A stretch of DNA of 64,000 bases from Lycorma delicatula (taxonomy: Eukaryota > Arthropoda > Insecta > Hemiptera > Fulgoridae). The DNA is taken from the NCBI RefSeq assembly GCF_047948215.1, contig NC_134457.1, positions 84,606,898 to 84,670,897 on the forward strand. Reading direction: 5' to 3'. The position numbers and the translations under genes were made by a program. The notes below the pieces were generated by a model. It was given only the letters and a program-made list of their open reading frames with translations. It had not been told where the DNA came from and ran no database searches. Shown piece by piece: positions 47,590-58,990 of the stretch (the stretch's first letter is position 1; each line of letters opens with the position of its first letter).

Positions 47590-48330
47590 TTACATTAATA
47601 CACAATTTATACTGTATACAAACGTATACCGTATACAGTTGTTACAAACTTTGAAGCCTACCGACTACGATATGCGTGCTTATTTGGCAACCGCTTTGTT
47701 GCAGAATGAAAATTAAATCATCCTTGATCGTATTGAGTTTAGTGATGAGTCAACATTTCATCTTAGTGGAAAGGTTAATACACAAATAACTCGTATCTGG
47801 TGAGGGGGCAGAAATCCCAATAAAATTTTACATTGCGAAAGCGACTTCCCAAAATTAAATGTTTTCTGTGCGATATCCCGACGACAAGTTTACGGGCCGT
47901 TCTTTTTCGCTGAAGAAAGCGTAACAAGGGTTGCTTATTTTGAAATTTTGCGTTCATGGCTTTTTCATCGACTGAAGATGAACAAAATGGTGCTTCTCCT
48001 CACCGGCATAACTCTGTGCGAAATCAGTTGAATGACGTTTTCTCCAACCGCTTGATCAATTAGCATGGACCCGATGACAGAAATTTTATGCGGTACCCTC
48101 CAAGTTCGTATGATTTGATCTCATGTACTTATTTTCTCAGAGATTTTATAAAGGATCTTGTTTATGTGCCTCCGCTATCTACTTATACTTGGTTTGAGTC
48201 ACAGGATTGAGGCAACTTTTGTTTCCACTACTCCAGACATGCTATTTAAAGAATGCACAGACACTACCGGTTGAGTGTGTGTTGCCTCATGAAAGAAGCA
48301 ACACATTTAACACCTGCAGGGAAAAACTGT
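47590..48330 (+). pseudogene. Mariner-like transposase remnant (second family)
   Basis: This is a decayed DDE transposase of the IS630/Tc1/mariner superfamily, distinct from the one at 40.6 kb. It reads LKPTDYDMRAYLATALLQNE, then FSDESTFHLSGKVNTQ (first catalytic Asp present), NPNKILHCESDFPKLNVFCA, ISRRQVYGPFFFAEESVTR and YFEILRSWLFHRLK. The second Asp block is unrecognisable. Then GPDDRNFM-type sequence and a region matching the RSPDLTPCDFFLWGF position as SSYDLISCTYFLRDF follow, so the third Asp is lost. The end includes RIEATFVSTTPDMLFKECTD. Frameshifts and stops occur throughout. The start abuts a truncated MITE-A, suggesting insertion into or recombination with it. Confidence 0.8.
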
Positions 48331-49394
48331 AAGTGTAACTCTTTTTTCTTTTTTTTTTAAATTCATTATCGTATTTCAAAATTAAGAGATATAAATAGCT
48401 TTAAAATCTCTATACCCTTTTTTTGTATACCCTATACTTCTAGACCGGTGATATTCCGTTTTTAATTACCAATTAATTCAGTTTATTTTGTTCCTACCAT
48501 TTAGCATAGCTCATTGTTATCATGCAACTTTAATTATTGTTAAGTTGTTAGTATAAAATTAGTATTAACATAAATGAATTATTTTATGTTGATAAGTTAA
48601 CATTTTACGGGTATTTGCTACTCGTTTTAGTCAGTAACATATTATATTGTTACATATACTCTAAAAAGTTATAATTAAAATCGTATTCATCGTCATAATC
48701 GTAGATAACATACTCATTTAATACGTAATGACACCTTATTAAATAGTTAAAAAAATCCAGCTCAGAACGTTCTCTAAAGAAATAAATCCGATTATAATTT
48801 ACTGCTTCACAGAGTTTAGTTAACGCACAATACAAGCTATATTAAAAGTTTTATTTATTTGTTTTTATTTTCACTTTTTAAACTCTTATTTAAAAAAGTA
48901 AAAGATAAATAAATTAAACTTACACTGAAACTTTTCCATTTTCTTACATTATTATTTACTTAAAGTTATTTCTTTCTACTTTTAGTATCAAAGTCATTAA
49001 GTTTTCATGTATATTATTAAAAAAAAAAAAAATAGAGTATGTAAACCACATAACTATGTATTAAATTCTGCATGTAATAAAATCCAATTTTTCCCTCGAA
49101 GGTTATGAAATTTTTTTTATTATTAAATAATGCTTGTTTATTGATTATTAATTTCCTGAAAAAAAAAAATTTTAAAACTTAAAAATATTTATCATTATAT
49201 AACTTTCCAATGATATTTTTTTTTACTTTAAAACAATTTATTTCTTTATAATTAATAACCAAAGGCCAAAGAACGGATATTAAATAATCTTTAATTATTG
49301 CGAAATACTTAACACCGTTTTTTTAATTTCATGAGAACTGATTATAAGAACAAAATTTGTTTCTCAAACATATATGAGAAAATATTTTATTATC
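48331..49394. other. AT-rich non-coding stretch
   Basis: No gene was recognised. Confidence 0.5.
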
Positions 49395-49775
49395 CCACCG
49401 GGCTGGTCTCTTTTTCTTTGTTTTGCCTCCGTAACCACCAGAGCATGAATGAGGATGATTTGCATCAATGTAAACGAAGTATAGTCTCGTACAGTCTCAG
49501 GTCGACCTTTCCTGAGATGTGTGATTACCGGGTTGGTCTAGTGATAGATCAGTTGTTTAAACAGGTGATTTTTCAAGTAGAAGTTCTGAGGTCCGATTCA
49601 AATAAAAGCTATTTGCTTTTATACAGATTTAAATACTAGACAGTGGATACCGGTGTACACCGAGGATTGGGATTCAATTAACAAAATGTCTCAGGAATAG
49701 TCAGCCTAAGTCTGTATAAGACTACATGTCATACATGTAATCCTGATCTCATTGGACTGTGGAGATTTGATTATT
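49395..49775 (+). mobile_element. SINE-1 copies in head-to-tail and inverted arrangement
   Basis: A short SINE-1 head (CCCACCGGGCTGGTCTC, 49395-49415) is followed by an inverted SINE-1 tail (minus strand, about 49430-49515: CCTCCGTAACCACCAG, CTCAGGTCGACCTTTCCTGA). A further copy on the plus strand starts at 49526 (ACCGGGTTGGTCTAGTGATA, CCGATTCAAAT, GATACCGGTGTACACCGAGG). The A box is TGGTCTAGTGA. Confidence 0.7.
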
Positions 49776-50081
49776 GTTCATTAGCTGAATAGATTAAAAC
49801 GTACACATTACGAAAATAAAAATAATAAATATCTTATTATTATCTATCAAATGAGATGCGTTTTATTAAATGTAATAAAAACTAATTATTTTTAAATATA
49901 TCATTATATAGTAATATACTATTTATATATGTATATATTGTAGTAAATTGTAGATGGCCAGGCAAACCAAGTATCAATAGAGAATGATATCTAACAATAT
50001 AACTTTTTTAAGGAAAATAGAAATAGATGATAATGTAAGGAAAAATTGCATACGGTAGTAAGAATCCTGAGAAAAAAATAA

Positions 50082-50111
50082 GCCGCCAAAGGATTAGAAA
50101 ACTTTGGCGGC
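50082..50111. repeat. Perfect GC-rich hairpin
   Basis: GCCGCCAAAG and CTTTGGCGGC form a 10-bp stem with a 10-base loop, in otherwise AT-rich DNA. It might be an element terminus, but no partner end was found. Confidence 0.6.
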
Positions 50112-50189
50112 GCTCTTCCTTATGTTTAACAAAATTTTAAAATAATAAAATAAAATTATGTTAAAAACAATTTATTGTTTTAAATAAAT

Positions 50190-52070
50190 ATTGTAATTAT
50201 TATTATTATTATTATTATTATCCCACACTTTTGCATCTTTTACTTTTGCCGGTGACATTCTGTAAACTCGGAGTAATTTATATCAACAAGATTAGGCTTG
50301 CTACTGTTGACTAAGTGCCTTCCGGGCAACATGGCAGGGGTCAATTATCACACTCCTTTGCATTAACGCGTGGGTCTTCCACTGGATCTTCAGTTATTCA
50401 AGGCTGTTGTGCAAAGTAGCTGGTATTATTCCCTCCACAGATATAATTATCGGGATTATATAAACTTCTTTTTAATTCTACATTTCTTTAATTTCAAAAA
50501 CAATATCTGTATATTTCTGCAGTTTCTCATTGTTTTTAGTGTTGATGTTGTTACTTGATGGGATGGCTACGTCTGTAAGTAACTTTTTCCACTTTATCAA
50601 CTACTACTATATCTGGTATCTTATTACAGTTGATGGATTTTGCTGTTACAATTCTCTGGTTCCAGAAAATTTTTGCGTTGTTGTTCTCCAAAAAGGAGGC
50701 TAGCTCATAAGTATAGTAGGACCCTTTTTGAAACTCTAACTTTTATCTATTGCAGAGTTCTATGTGTACAATTTTTGTCACGTTGTTGTGCCTCCTGGTG
50801 TACTCCGTCGGAGCTAGAATCTGACAGCCAGTAATTATATGGTCTATTTTTTCATTATGTTGCATACATAGCCTACATTTGTTGTTGATATTTTCTTTAA
50901 GAATAACTCTTTTAAAATTTCTTGTTGCTACCACTTCATCCTGTATGCTACATATAAACCCCTCCGTCTTAGAATATAACTTTCCTTGCACAAGCCAATT
51001 ATTTGAAGCTGCTTTGTCGACTCCTTCCTGCTCTAGACGGTGCCTATATCTCCCATTCAGCTCTTTTCTTCCCCAATGTAGAATTTTATCTGCATTGCTC
51101 TCTTTCATGTTTCTACGTTGTTAGTCCTGTTGGCTACGTTTAATGGCGTATAGTTTTGGTCTGCCGCTACGATGGCTTGATAGAAGGGGTGTTGCCTGCT
51201 ATGGAAGTAATCCCTTAAGTTTTCGTTCTGGCCGTAGCATAGATTTTTAATATCGAGTACTCCTCTTCCACCTTCCTTTCTCGGGAGCGTGAATCTTTCT
51301 TTTGACGAGTGGATGTGGTGAGAGTTTTCTTGGTAGAATATTTTTCTAGTGAGTCTGTTCAACTCGTCTAACTCTGCTTCACTGTATTTTATTATACCTA
51401 ACGCATACATGAGTACTGGTACTGCATATGTATTCACTGCCTTCACTTTATTTCCCCCTTAATGGGGAAAATATAATAATGGGGGATTTTAATCTGTTTT
51501 CATACGTTTTCTTAAGTTTTTCCTTAATGGCTTTTTGCCCCAATTTTATCGTTTGATCGCATCCTAGGTACTTGTACATGTCCTCCTCTTTCATTGCTTC
51601 TATGCTACCCTGGACCTGCAGGTCATAATTCTGCGCCTGGTGGAACTTTTCCTTCACAATGACGTTTATCTTGCACTTACTTATTTGTAGCTCCATTTTA
51701 ATGTCTTCGCTGAACATTTCGACAAGTTTGAGCAGTTGCTGCAGCTGATGTTCAGTCCCTCCATAAATCTTTAAATCGTCCATGTAGAATAGGTGTGCCA
51801 GTTTGTAATCTCCTGCTCGCGATTTTATATTGTAACCGTATTTTGCCTCCTTTAGCATGCTTGGGTTGATAGCGATACAGAACCAGAGCGGGCTCAGGGC
51901 GTTCCCTTGAAATATTTCTCTACTTACATTTATGGGTCCTGTTTGTATTTTTCTTGTTCCACTGTTTGCAATTGGTATCGTGCTCCAAGTACTCATTGCA
52001 TGCCTCAAGAACTTAATCGTCTTTTCATTGAATTCCCACGTTGAATGTGGGAATGTGGGATGAGGTGGTG
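50190..52070 (-). mobile_element. 5'-truncated LINE of the restriction-enzyme-like endonuclease type
   Basis: A non-LTR retrotransposon on the minus strand, from its RT domain (about 52050) to an ATT-repeat tail (about 50193-50222 on the plus strand). The coding part is described in the next entry. It is cut at the 5' end near 52070, directly beside repeat family G. The microsatellite tail is typical of such LINEs. Two or three frameshifts show that it is inactive, though the sequence is better kept than the other LINEs here. Confidence 0.8.
50360..52050 (-). pseudogene. Reverse transcriptase plus PD-D endonuclease (R2/R4/NeSL-like group)
   Basis: The polyprotein would copy its own RNA at a nick made by its C-terminal endonuclease. 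RT part (52008-51448): IFQGNALSPLWFCIAINPS, then the catalytic FYMDDLKIYG and ISKCKINVIV, then YKYLGCDQ. After a frameshift at about 51447: NTYAVPVLMYALGIIKYSEA, LTRKIFYQENSHHIH and LPRKEGGRGVLDIKNL. After a second at about 51107: LHWGRKELNGRY and the CRLC..H..KIDHIITGC zinc knuckle followed by RHNNVTKIVHIELC. After an in-frame stop: KIPDIVVVDKVEKV, a third frameshift, DVAIPSSNN, and KEVYIIPIIISVEGIIPATL. The PD...D pair fits the restriction-like endonuclease. YMDD in place of the more common FADD is notable. The clade is inferred from domain order and motifs. Confidence 0.85.
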
Positions 52071-52109
52071 AAGTAATGAATTAATTCACCATTATAAAAA
52101 ATTAAGTTA

Positions 52110-52610
52110 AAACGTTTTCTTATAATTTATAATACTTTATCTGTTTTTAAATTGTGGATGTTATATGAAATTAAAAATGTTATGTGTGGCAGCTCAAATC
52201 GACATTTCCCACATTTTTTTTTTACCAAAAATTTTCATTTTTTTATAGCGATTGTACTTTAAATACATATAAAACAATTCTTTAAGATAAAAACGGGATT
52301 TGAAGAAATAATTCAACTGGGATCAAAAACGTTTTACTTAGAATTTTCAATTTTTCTTAATTATATTTTAAAAATTGCATAATTTTTAAAGAAAAAACAT
52401 CATCTGAATTTGATCAAGGGATCAAACTGTGACCCAAATTTTATTTTTACTGAAAAATTTTTATCTTTTTCGCAAATTTACACTAAATGTTGCATAATTA
52501 GTTCATTAGTAATTGAAAACCTGTATTTTTATTCTAGAATGCATTTGGAATAAAAGTCTGTAATAGCAAAGTCAGGAAAGTTTTATAATATTTTGCTGGT
52601 TTTTCTTTCA
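52110..52610 (+). repeat. Dispersed repeat family G, copy 1
   Basis: It matches 61545-61975: TGCATAATTTTTAA(A/G), GATCAA.GGA, CCAAATTTT, AATTA.TTCATTA.T and AGGAAAGTTTTATAA..TTTTGC. The end resembles the end of family F (GCCGGAAAA...). Non-coding and well diverged. Confidence 0.5.
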
Positions 52611-53072
52611 TTTGACATTTAGTCCTTGTTAAGGTTTTTCAATAAACTTACAGAATGAGATCGAGTGGATTTTATGGATGGATAATGCCAAGGTAAAAAT
52701 ACTCTAATTTTTTTTTTCGTAAATATATTAAAACCTGCTGATTTTATTAAAAAAGTTTACAAAATCTCTTTCAAGTTGGTTTTTCTTTTTACTCGTATAA
52801 TTAAAAGTAACAAAATATGACACTGAAAATTTTACACTTTTTATAATCCCTGAGAAAAAGTATTTTTTATGTTCAAAATTGGCGTCTAATTTTTTTATAT
52901 TAAGGATCTACTAAAATAAAACACCCAAAAAAAAGTTATTAAAAATTATTTCCCTACTATTTTCTTTTTCTTTTTTAATATTATTTAAAAATTGACCGAG
53001 CTATAAACAAAATACGCAAGAAATTACCATTTCTTAAATATATTCTTTGGGAATAATTTGCTTGTAATAAAT

Positions 53073-53115
<43 letters not shown>

Positions 53116-54340
53116 TTATAACATTTTGTTAGTTTTTTTTCGTAAAAAATAATTTTGTATCATTGTTTTTAATTTAAGATTCTAAATAACATATAAAAAG
53201 AACTTTTTACTGAAAAAAATATATTTTTTTAAAATCGTTATATTTTATTAGATATAATTTTTTCTTCGTATTTGCCATTAATTCAAGAATCGTTGTTGGC
53301 TTTTTTAAATATATTTTCCTTCATATATTTTTCTATTAACTTTTTTATCACACCAAGCTGCTTATCTTTCTCCAATCCATTCATCTACTGTACTGTATTA
53401 TTACTTTAATTCAGCCTTTACTCTTCCATATTTCCTACGTTTGACGCTGGATAAATATATAGCTGTAAAAGTAAACCTTCATGTATTAAAGTAATAATGT
53501 ACACGTAAACACGTAATCTATAAGAACTGAAACAATTATTTGTTACGAATAGGATACCATCATTACTACGAAGTACGATCAAACTGTTACCCATTAAAAA
53601 TTTAAATGTTTCAAATGTATAGATAGAATAATTGTATTCCTGCATTCTATTATTTCATTTATTTTCGTATTCAAATACATTAACTTCTGATGTAATACAA
53701 TTTCTACAGCACAGCATTGCAATGGCAAGCCATGACTACATAAATAATATGATTTTGATTTTAATATGTCATTTAATTAATTAATTACTAATTATGTAAT
53801 TGTATCTAAGAGCGTTAATTATATTACACATTACATATCAAATTATCTGGATGGAGGATTATTTATTGGTTTTTTAAATAAATTATTCATGTTCATTGAT
53901 ACGTGTAGATTTAATTAAATATATTACGCATATGAAAAATAAAACTAAATGCGTCTATGAATGAAAAGTATTGAAATTTTAATACGTATTAAATAATTTA
54001 GCATTTTTTTAAAAATATTAAAATTTACTATTTTTAAACATTTATAAATTACAAAATTATAAAAAATTATATCTAATAAATAAAATTAGAATTCTCCTTC
54101 TTTGATCAATCTTATTTTTCAACAATTATTAAGAGTTCATTGTCCTCCATTATCTCGATCCTGAGCATCTTTTCCTACCTTACTTTACATCTTCTTTTCC
54201 TTTCTAATGGCTGTAAGTATTCCAATCATTTTTCTTCTTTTCTTATTCTTCTTCTTCTTCTCTTTTTCCTTCTTCTTTTTCTTATCCTTCTAACTTTGAT
54301 GTATTTATTAACCAATTAACAAAGTTATTTTACATCAAAA
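52611..54340. other. AT-rich non-coding stretch with TA microsatellite
   Basis: A (TA)n run lies at 53076-53110, and a pyrimidine-rich (TTCTTC) tract at about 54235-54290. No gene was recognised. Confidence 0.55.
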
Positions 54341-54342
54341 TA

Positions 54343-54640
54343 GTGCGCTCTTCAACTCCAATCTTTTGTCTTTTACCCCAGATTTCTCAAAAACTACTAA
54401 AATTTTTTTTTCAATCTTTCAGGTCAGATGATCTTTCAAGAATTACAGTCTCGCTTAATTTTATCGAAGCCATACAAAAAATCAGGGGGAAATCTTTCGC
54501 CAGTCGACATTCGATGAATAACAAATTGTTTTTCGGAACCTATGTTTACATAATCTTTTTCTTTACTTTCATCAGAGATCATGTCCTGAAAGTTTGTTAT
54601 ATTCTTCGTGAATCATTCTGTAGAAAGTAATTATAAAAGT
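54343..54640 (+). repeat. Dispersed repeat family D, copy 2
   Basis: It is homologous to 8270-8600 (see that entry). The 95-codon open frame across it is a chance frame in the repeat. Confidence 0.6.
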
Positions 54641-54739
54641 ACATGCTAGAATAATTTATCAGTTCATTTGTAAAAGCAATAATTGCAAGTTACAATACAC
54701 AGAGTGAATTAAAATGAAGATTGAAACTAGAATAAAAGA

Positions 54740-54830
54740 ATGCTTGCCGATCTCCATGACAAAGTGGTATCGTCACTGCTTTTCATTAGCAAGTTCTGGA
54801 ATTCTTCTCTATCAATAATAGAGAGGAAGC
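54740..54830 (+). mobile_element. SINE-2, copy c (degenerate head only)
   Basis: CAAAGTGGTATCGTCACTGC and TTTTCATTAGCAAGTTCTGG follow the layout of the SINE-2 head (GAGTGGTCACGTCTCAGCCT, TTTCATCCGGAGGTCCCGAG). Confidence 0.45.
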
Positions 54831-55139
54831 TTTATTGTTGTAATACAGAGGACCGACATCTAATAACTTTTTAGAATTTTAAATTTATTAAATATTTTTA
54901 AAATATTTCAAACAGATTTTCAAACGAAGGAACGTTATTTATAAACCTCTTAATTTTGTTTATCAGATGACATATCTGTTTGATTGGTTAAGATTTATTC
55001 TTTCTTTGTTTCTAAAGATAAATTTTTATCTTACTCGAACCTATACGACTTGTGTTAGGTCGTAGTGGGGGATCTGAGTTAGAGATTTTAGTGATTTAGG
55101 TGACGTTGAATTTAGGTGAGTTTAGTATCGTTGAACTTT

Positions 55140-55400
55140 CGATTGTGAATCGTCTTCGCAATTCACCTGATATCGAAGTCAAGAGTTCCAAAGTTCAAAT
55201 CCCAGTAGAGGAGTTACTTTTATGCGGATTTGGGTACTATATCGTGTATATTAGATTGTAGATTGGTGTTCTTTGGTGGTTGGGTTTCAATTAACCACAC
55301 ATCTCAGAAATGGTCGACCTGAGACTATACAAGACCACACTTCACTTACACTCATACATATCATCCTCTGAAGTGGATGATTCCCGGAGGCTAAACACGA
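55140..55400 (+). mobile_element. SINE-1, copy e
   Basis: The head is degenerate (GTGAATCGTCTTCGCAATTC). The B box is intact (AAGTTCAAATCCCAG), and the body has GTTTCAATTAACCACACATC, GAAATGGTCGACCTGAGAC, and a tail CATCCTCTGAAGTGGATGAT, TCCCGGAGGCTAAACACG plus A-rich DNA. A family D copy follows directly. Confidence 0.8.
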
Positions 55401-55429
55401 AAAAAGTTTAAGTTCCAATAATTTTATTA

Positions 55430-55600
55430 TGGAAATAGTTTTACCCTGAAAGCAGAAATCAGGGTGAAATATTTTGCATGGTATAACTCAAAAACAAAGC
55501 ATTTCCGAGCTCATGTTTACATAAGCTCTTTGCTTTATTTTCAGTTTCAAAACACGTCTTGAAATTCTTTCCGTTTTTTATGAGAAACTGTATAATAAGT
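55430..55600 (+). repeat. Dispersed repeat family D, copy 3 (partial)
   Basis: AGAAATCAGGGTGAAAT, CCGAGCTCATGTTTACATAA and TCTTTGCTTTATTTTCA match the 3' half of copies 1 and 2. Confidence 0.5.
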
Positions 55601-55917
55601 TTTTAAATTACTGATTTCACTGAAAGGATATTATTGCTCCCCGTAGAATAATACATTTAAATCATTAATCAAGTTTTTTTTTAATAATATCGTAACATTG
55701 TATTATAATGTTATAATATTCTATCCAAGACAGGGGAAAAATTGTTTAGAGTGAATATTATATTTTTGCCATACTGCCATAATTCTTTTTAATTTATTAT
55801 GTAAAAATAAGATTATTTAAATTTTATCAACCAAATTATCAATTTTTGTGAAAATCATATGTCGAATATGCAATATTTTAAACCCACATGTAAAATATAC
55901 ATTTTAACCCACTTTGT

Positions 55918-56075
55918 CTGCCGTCTTCTGTGGCCCGAGTGGTCACGTCTCAGCCTTTCATCCGGAGGTCCCGAGTACAAATCCCACTCAGGTATGGCAT
56001 TTCTACACGCTACAAAAATCGTCATTCATCTCATCCTCTGTAGCAATACCTAACGGTGATCCCGGAGGTAAAAAA
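55918..56075 (+). mobile_element. SINE-2 (tRNA-derived), copy a
   Basis: The head has TGTGGCCCGAGTGGTCACG (A box), CCGGAGGTCCCGAGTACAAA and TCCC (B-box region), resembling a serine/leucine-type tRNA. The body is GGTATGGCATTTCTACACGC and the tail CATCCTCTGTAGCAATACCT, AACGGTGATCCCGGAGG then A-rich. A SINE-1 copy starts a few bases later. Confidence 0.8.
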
Positions 56076-56082
56076 AACCACC

Positions 56083-56330
56083 TTGTTGGTCTAGTTCAAC
56101 TCGTCATCGTAAATCAGCTGATTTTAAAGTCCAGAGTTCTAAGGTTCAAATTCTTATAATGCTAGTTACGTTTTAAAGGATTTTAATACTAATTGTGGAT
56201 CCGGTTATCTATGGTGGTTGGGATTCAATTAACCACACGTTATCGGAGTGGTCGATCTGAGTCTACATATATACCAGTACATTTACATTTACATTCCAGA
56301 CTGCGTAAAGATGCCTCGGCATTTCTGCAG
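56083..56330 (+). mobile_element. SINE-1, copy f
   Basis: TTGGTCTAGTTCAACTCGTC (A box), AAATCAGCTGATTTTAAAG, AAGGTTCAAATTC (B box), GGTGGTTGGGATTCAATTAA and GTGGTCGATCTGAGTC are followed by TACATTTACATTTACATTCC. The latter tail type is like that of copy b rather than copy e. Confidence 0.8.
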
Positions 56331-56739
56331 AGTACTGTTGACAACATACCACTGTGCCTGTTACTCTGTAACCAGGTATTCCATAACAAAAAATAAAATA
56401 AATATTACAAATAGTTTTCATCCTATAAAAACAAAGTATTAATATTTGAAGCTGTCTTATTATATTTTATGATAATCGATCATGGGAAATTTAACAAAAT
56501 AAAAAACTGTTGCACATTAACATGTTAACAAAAAATTGTTACAGATAGATAATAGAATAGTAATAGATAAAACAAAATCGAGTTATGTTATGTTTTTATA
56601 ATAATGAAATTTTAATAATTCATAATATACAATTAAGTTGACATATATTTGAGAATAGAGTAATTATCGATAAGTAAAATGTTTTAAATAATTCAAAATG
56701 GCGTTAATCCATGTAATATGGCAATGAGAATGTATATGT

Positions 56740-57060
56740 GCCAAATGCGTCCGATGCAGGTTGCAGGTGAACAAGGTTGGGATACGTGATGTAATTAAAT
56801 ACAGCTGTGAGGCATGTTTCCAGTCGCACACGTTTCATATTGATCATCGTACGTTAAGATGCCCAGCTGGCGACAACTACCAGAGACATGACGCTGATTC
56901 TGATCTGCACACGCATCATACCACACTAAATACTTCTCGTTTAAATACGATATGTACCACATCCCGTTTTACATTCGGTAAATTAACCTATATATCTATA
57001 TATACGTTGATATATCACATTACCTTTATGTTATGTACTGTATGTATATGTTTGTGAGTG
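56740..57060 (+). other. GC-richer stretch with a 98-codon open frame
   Basis: The open frame (56761-57057) includes VIKYSCEACFQSHTFHIDH and RTLRCPAGDNYQRHDADSD. It has no ATG start in frame, and a possible acceptor (GATGCAG) lies just before. The second half is hydrophobic and AT-rich. It could be an exon, an old repeat or chance. Confidence 0.2.
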
Positions 57061-57959
57061 TGGGTATGAGAGAAAGAATATGCGATAGACCCATAGTTAG
57101 ACTGTTCTATAGTAATGCGGATAATGTATTCATAATACCCTACATTTAGTTTTTGTTTAATTCCAAATACTTATACATAATCCACTAATATTACTTTCTT
57201 TATAATTATCTCGCATGAAAAAATTAAGTAAAATAGAGTAAATATTTTAAAAATAATAATGTAAACGTCAACAAAACCACTAAAAATTGGAATTTCTTAA
57301 ATTTTTTTTCAATTATTTTAATTTTTTAAGCCATCAACAAATTAATAATTAGCAGACTCTCAACAAAAATGTAAACGCTTAAGTTGATGCCAACTTTTAA
57401 AAATATTAAAAATTTAAAAATTAAAGAATTTTTAAAATTTTAATTTTTTTTTTTACTTTCCGTTTTTAATTTTTTTTACTTAGAATTATAACTGTACAGT
57501 ACACTATATATAAGTGAAAGTGTGCTAATCAGCTCAAATTCTGCATGTCGTTTTTTTTCAGATCCTGACGTTTTGTAATCCCGTAAAAAAAAACCAGCTA
57601 CAATTTTAACATTAAATGTTTCGTATGTTTGTAAGTACATATGTAATTTTGTTCCTTTTATTGACATTTTTAGTCTGGATGGACCTATTTGGATAAAATT
57701 TTATACAATTTTGGTGTGATTCTTTTGGTCTGATTTATGTTTATGAGAAGCTGATACCATTTAATTTTCAAAACGATCGATCAAAGGAGCACTTAGATAA
57801 GGAGCATATTACCGTCGCACAAAATTTTATTCAAAACTAGATCATTTTTTTCATTTAATCTAATCTCCTTTAACTAGATAATATACTTTCTTATAATATA
57901 TTATCTTATTCGTATTTCCTTAAACGTTGGGGACAAAATACTTCTTTGTCATTGTTTCT

Positions 57960-58340
57960 GGACTCGGTCACAAAATACTAAATTTCGTTACACTAAATCA
58001 CTTTGGTTATGCAGTAGGATAATTTTATTCAGTGATGGAGATAAAAAGCCTAGTTTTTCTGGTTTTTTATCAACTATCGTTCTGCATAATATTTTCGACT
58101 GGATTAACAGATTCTGAATATGGATGATCGATGTCACCATGATCCCGTTCTCATCAAAATTTTACTCCAAGAAGAGAACAATAATTTTATATAAATTTTT
58201 ACTTGTATACTCCAATATTCCACTTAATTATCATCTTGAGTAGAAGTCTGTTTGACTGCTTCGCCCATGTTAACCAGAGTTGCATTACTTCCCCGGTGAA
58301 GCCTGAAAATTTATGCAACCTTCTGCCGACTTTTTAAATA
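57960..58340 (+). repeat. Dispersed repeat family F, copy 2
   Basis: TTCTGAATATGGATGATCGATG, TCAAAATTTTACTCC, TTCCACTTAATT, AACCAGAG and GCC(T/G)GAAAA match 7500-7880. Confidence 0.55.
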
Positions 58341-58639
58341 TATTTTATTTTGTACTTAAAACATTAACAAATATTTTGTATTTAAAACATGGATAAATGG
58401 AAAGGCCTAAATATGTTTCTTCTCTTATAAAACCTAAATTCACTAAACCTTCATTCACTAAAAACTTGCAAAAACCCTGGATATATGTGAAATTTTACAA
58501 AGGTTAAAGGATTTGTTTATTAGTTAATAAATTTCGGGTCAGTTGAATTTGTTTCTGAACTGTTATTAAATTTACTAAATACTTAAAAAGGAATTTAAGT
58601 CAAAGGAACATTCTTGTACTAGTTAAATAATTTTATTAT

Positions 58640-58990
58640 GTCACTTTGATGTACCCTTTGGGATACGCTTTGATGTATTCGGACAATTTCATTAAAGGAG
58701 GAGGGGATAATAAGCCTAATTCTTTGTGATTTTAGTTAGTTTTCAATTGGCCTGGTATCTTTAGACTGGATAAACCGATGTATGAAACTTTTACGACATG
58801 ACTTTTGAATATGGGTCATTGATTCTTTTTAATTTTTATTACAATTGCTCGAGGTATGGAGAAATTCGATCACCACGGGATCCGTATTTCAAAATTTTAC
58901 TCAAAAAATGAGAATAATTTTTACATAATTCAGTAACTGTTAGAATATTTATACATATTTGGTTCGTGTTGTGTCCGATCGGACTGTAAA
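58640..58990 (+). repeat. Dispersed repeat family F, copy 3
   Basis: It shares ATAAGCCTA, GACTGGAT.AAC, TTTTGAATATGGGTCATTGAT and TCAAAATTTTACTCAAAAAAT with copy 2 (and partly copy 1). Confidence 0.5.

Noticed and set aside
47424..47716. Two overlapping plus-strand open frames
   Set aside because: They start in MITE-A and run into the mariner-like transposase remnant. Neither is an independent gene.
54343..54630. 95-codon open frame
   Set aside because: It lies in repeat family D, whose other copies (8270, 55430) are not open.
55918..56000. Possible functional tRNA (Ser/Leu type)
   Set aside because: The head is followed by the SINE body and shared tail, and other copies exist, so it is SINE-2.
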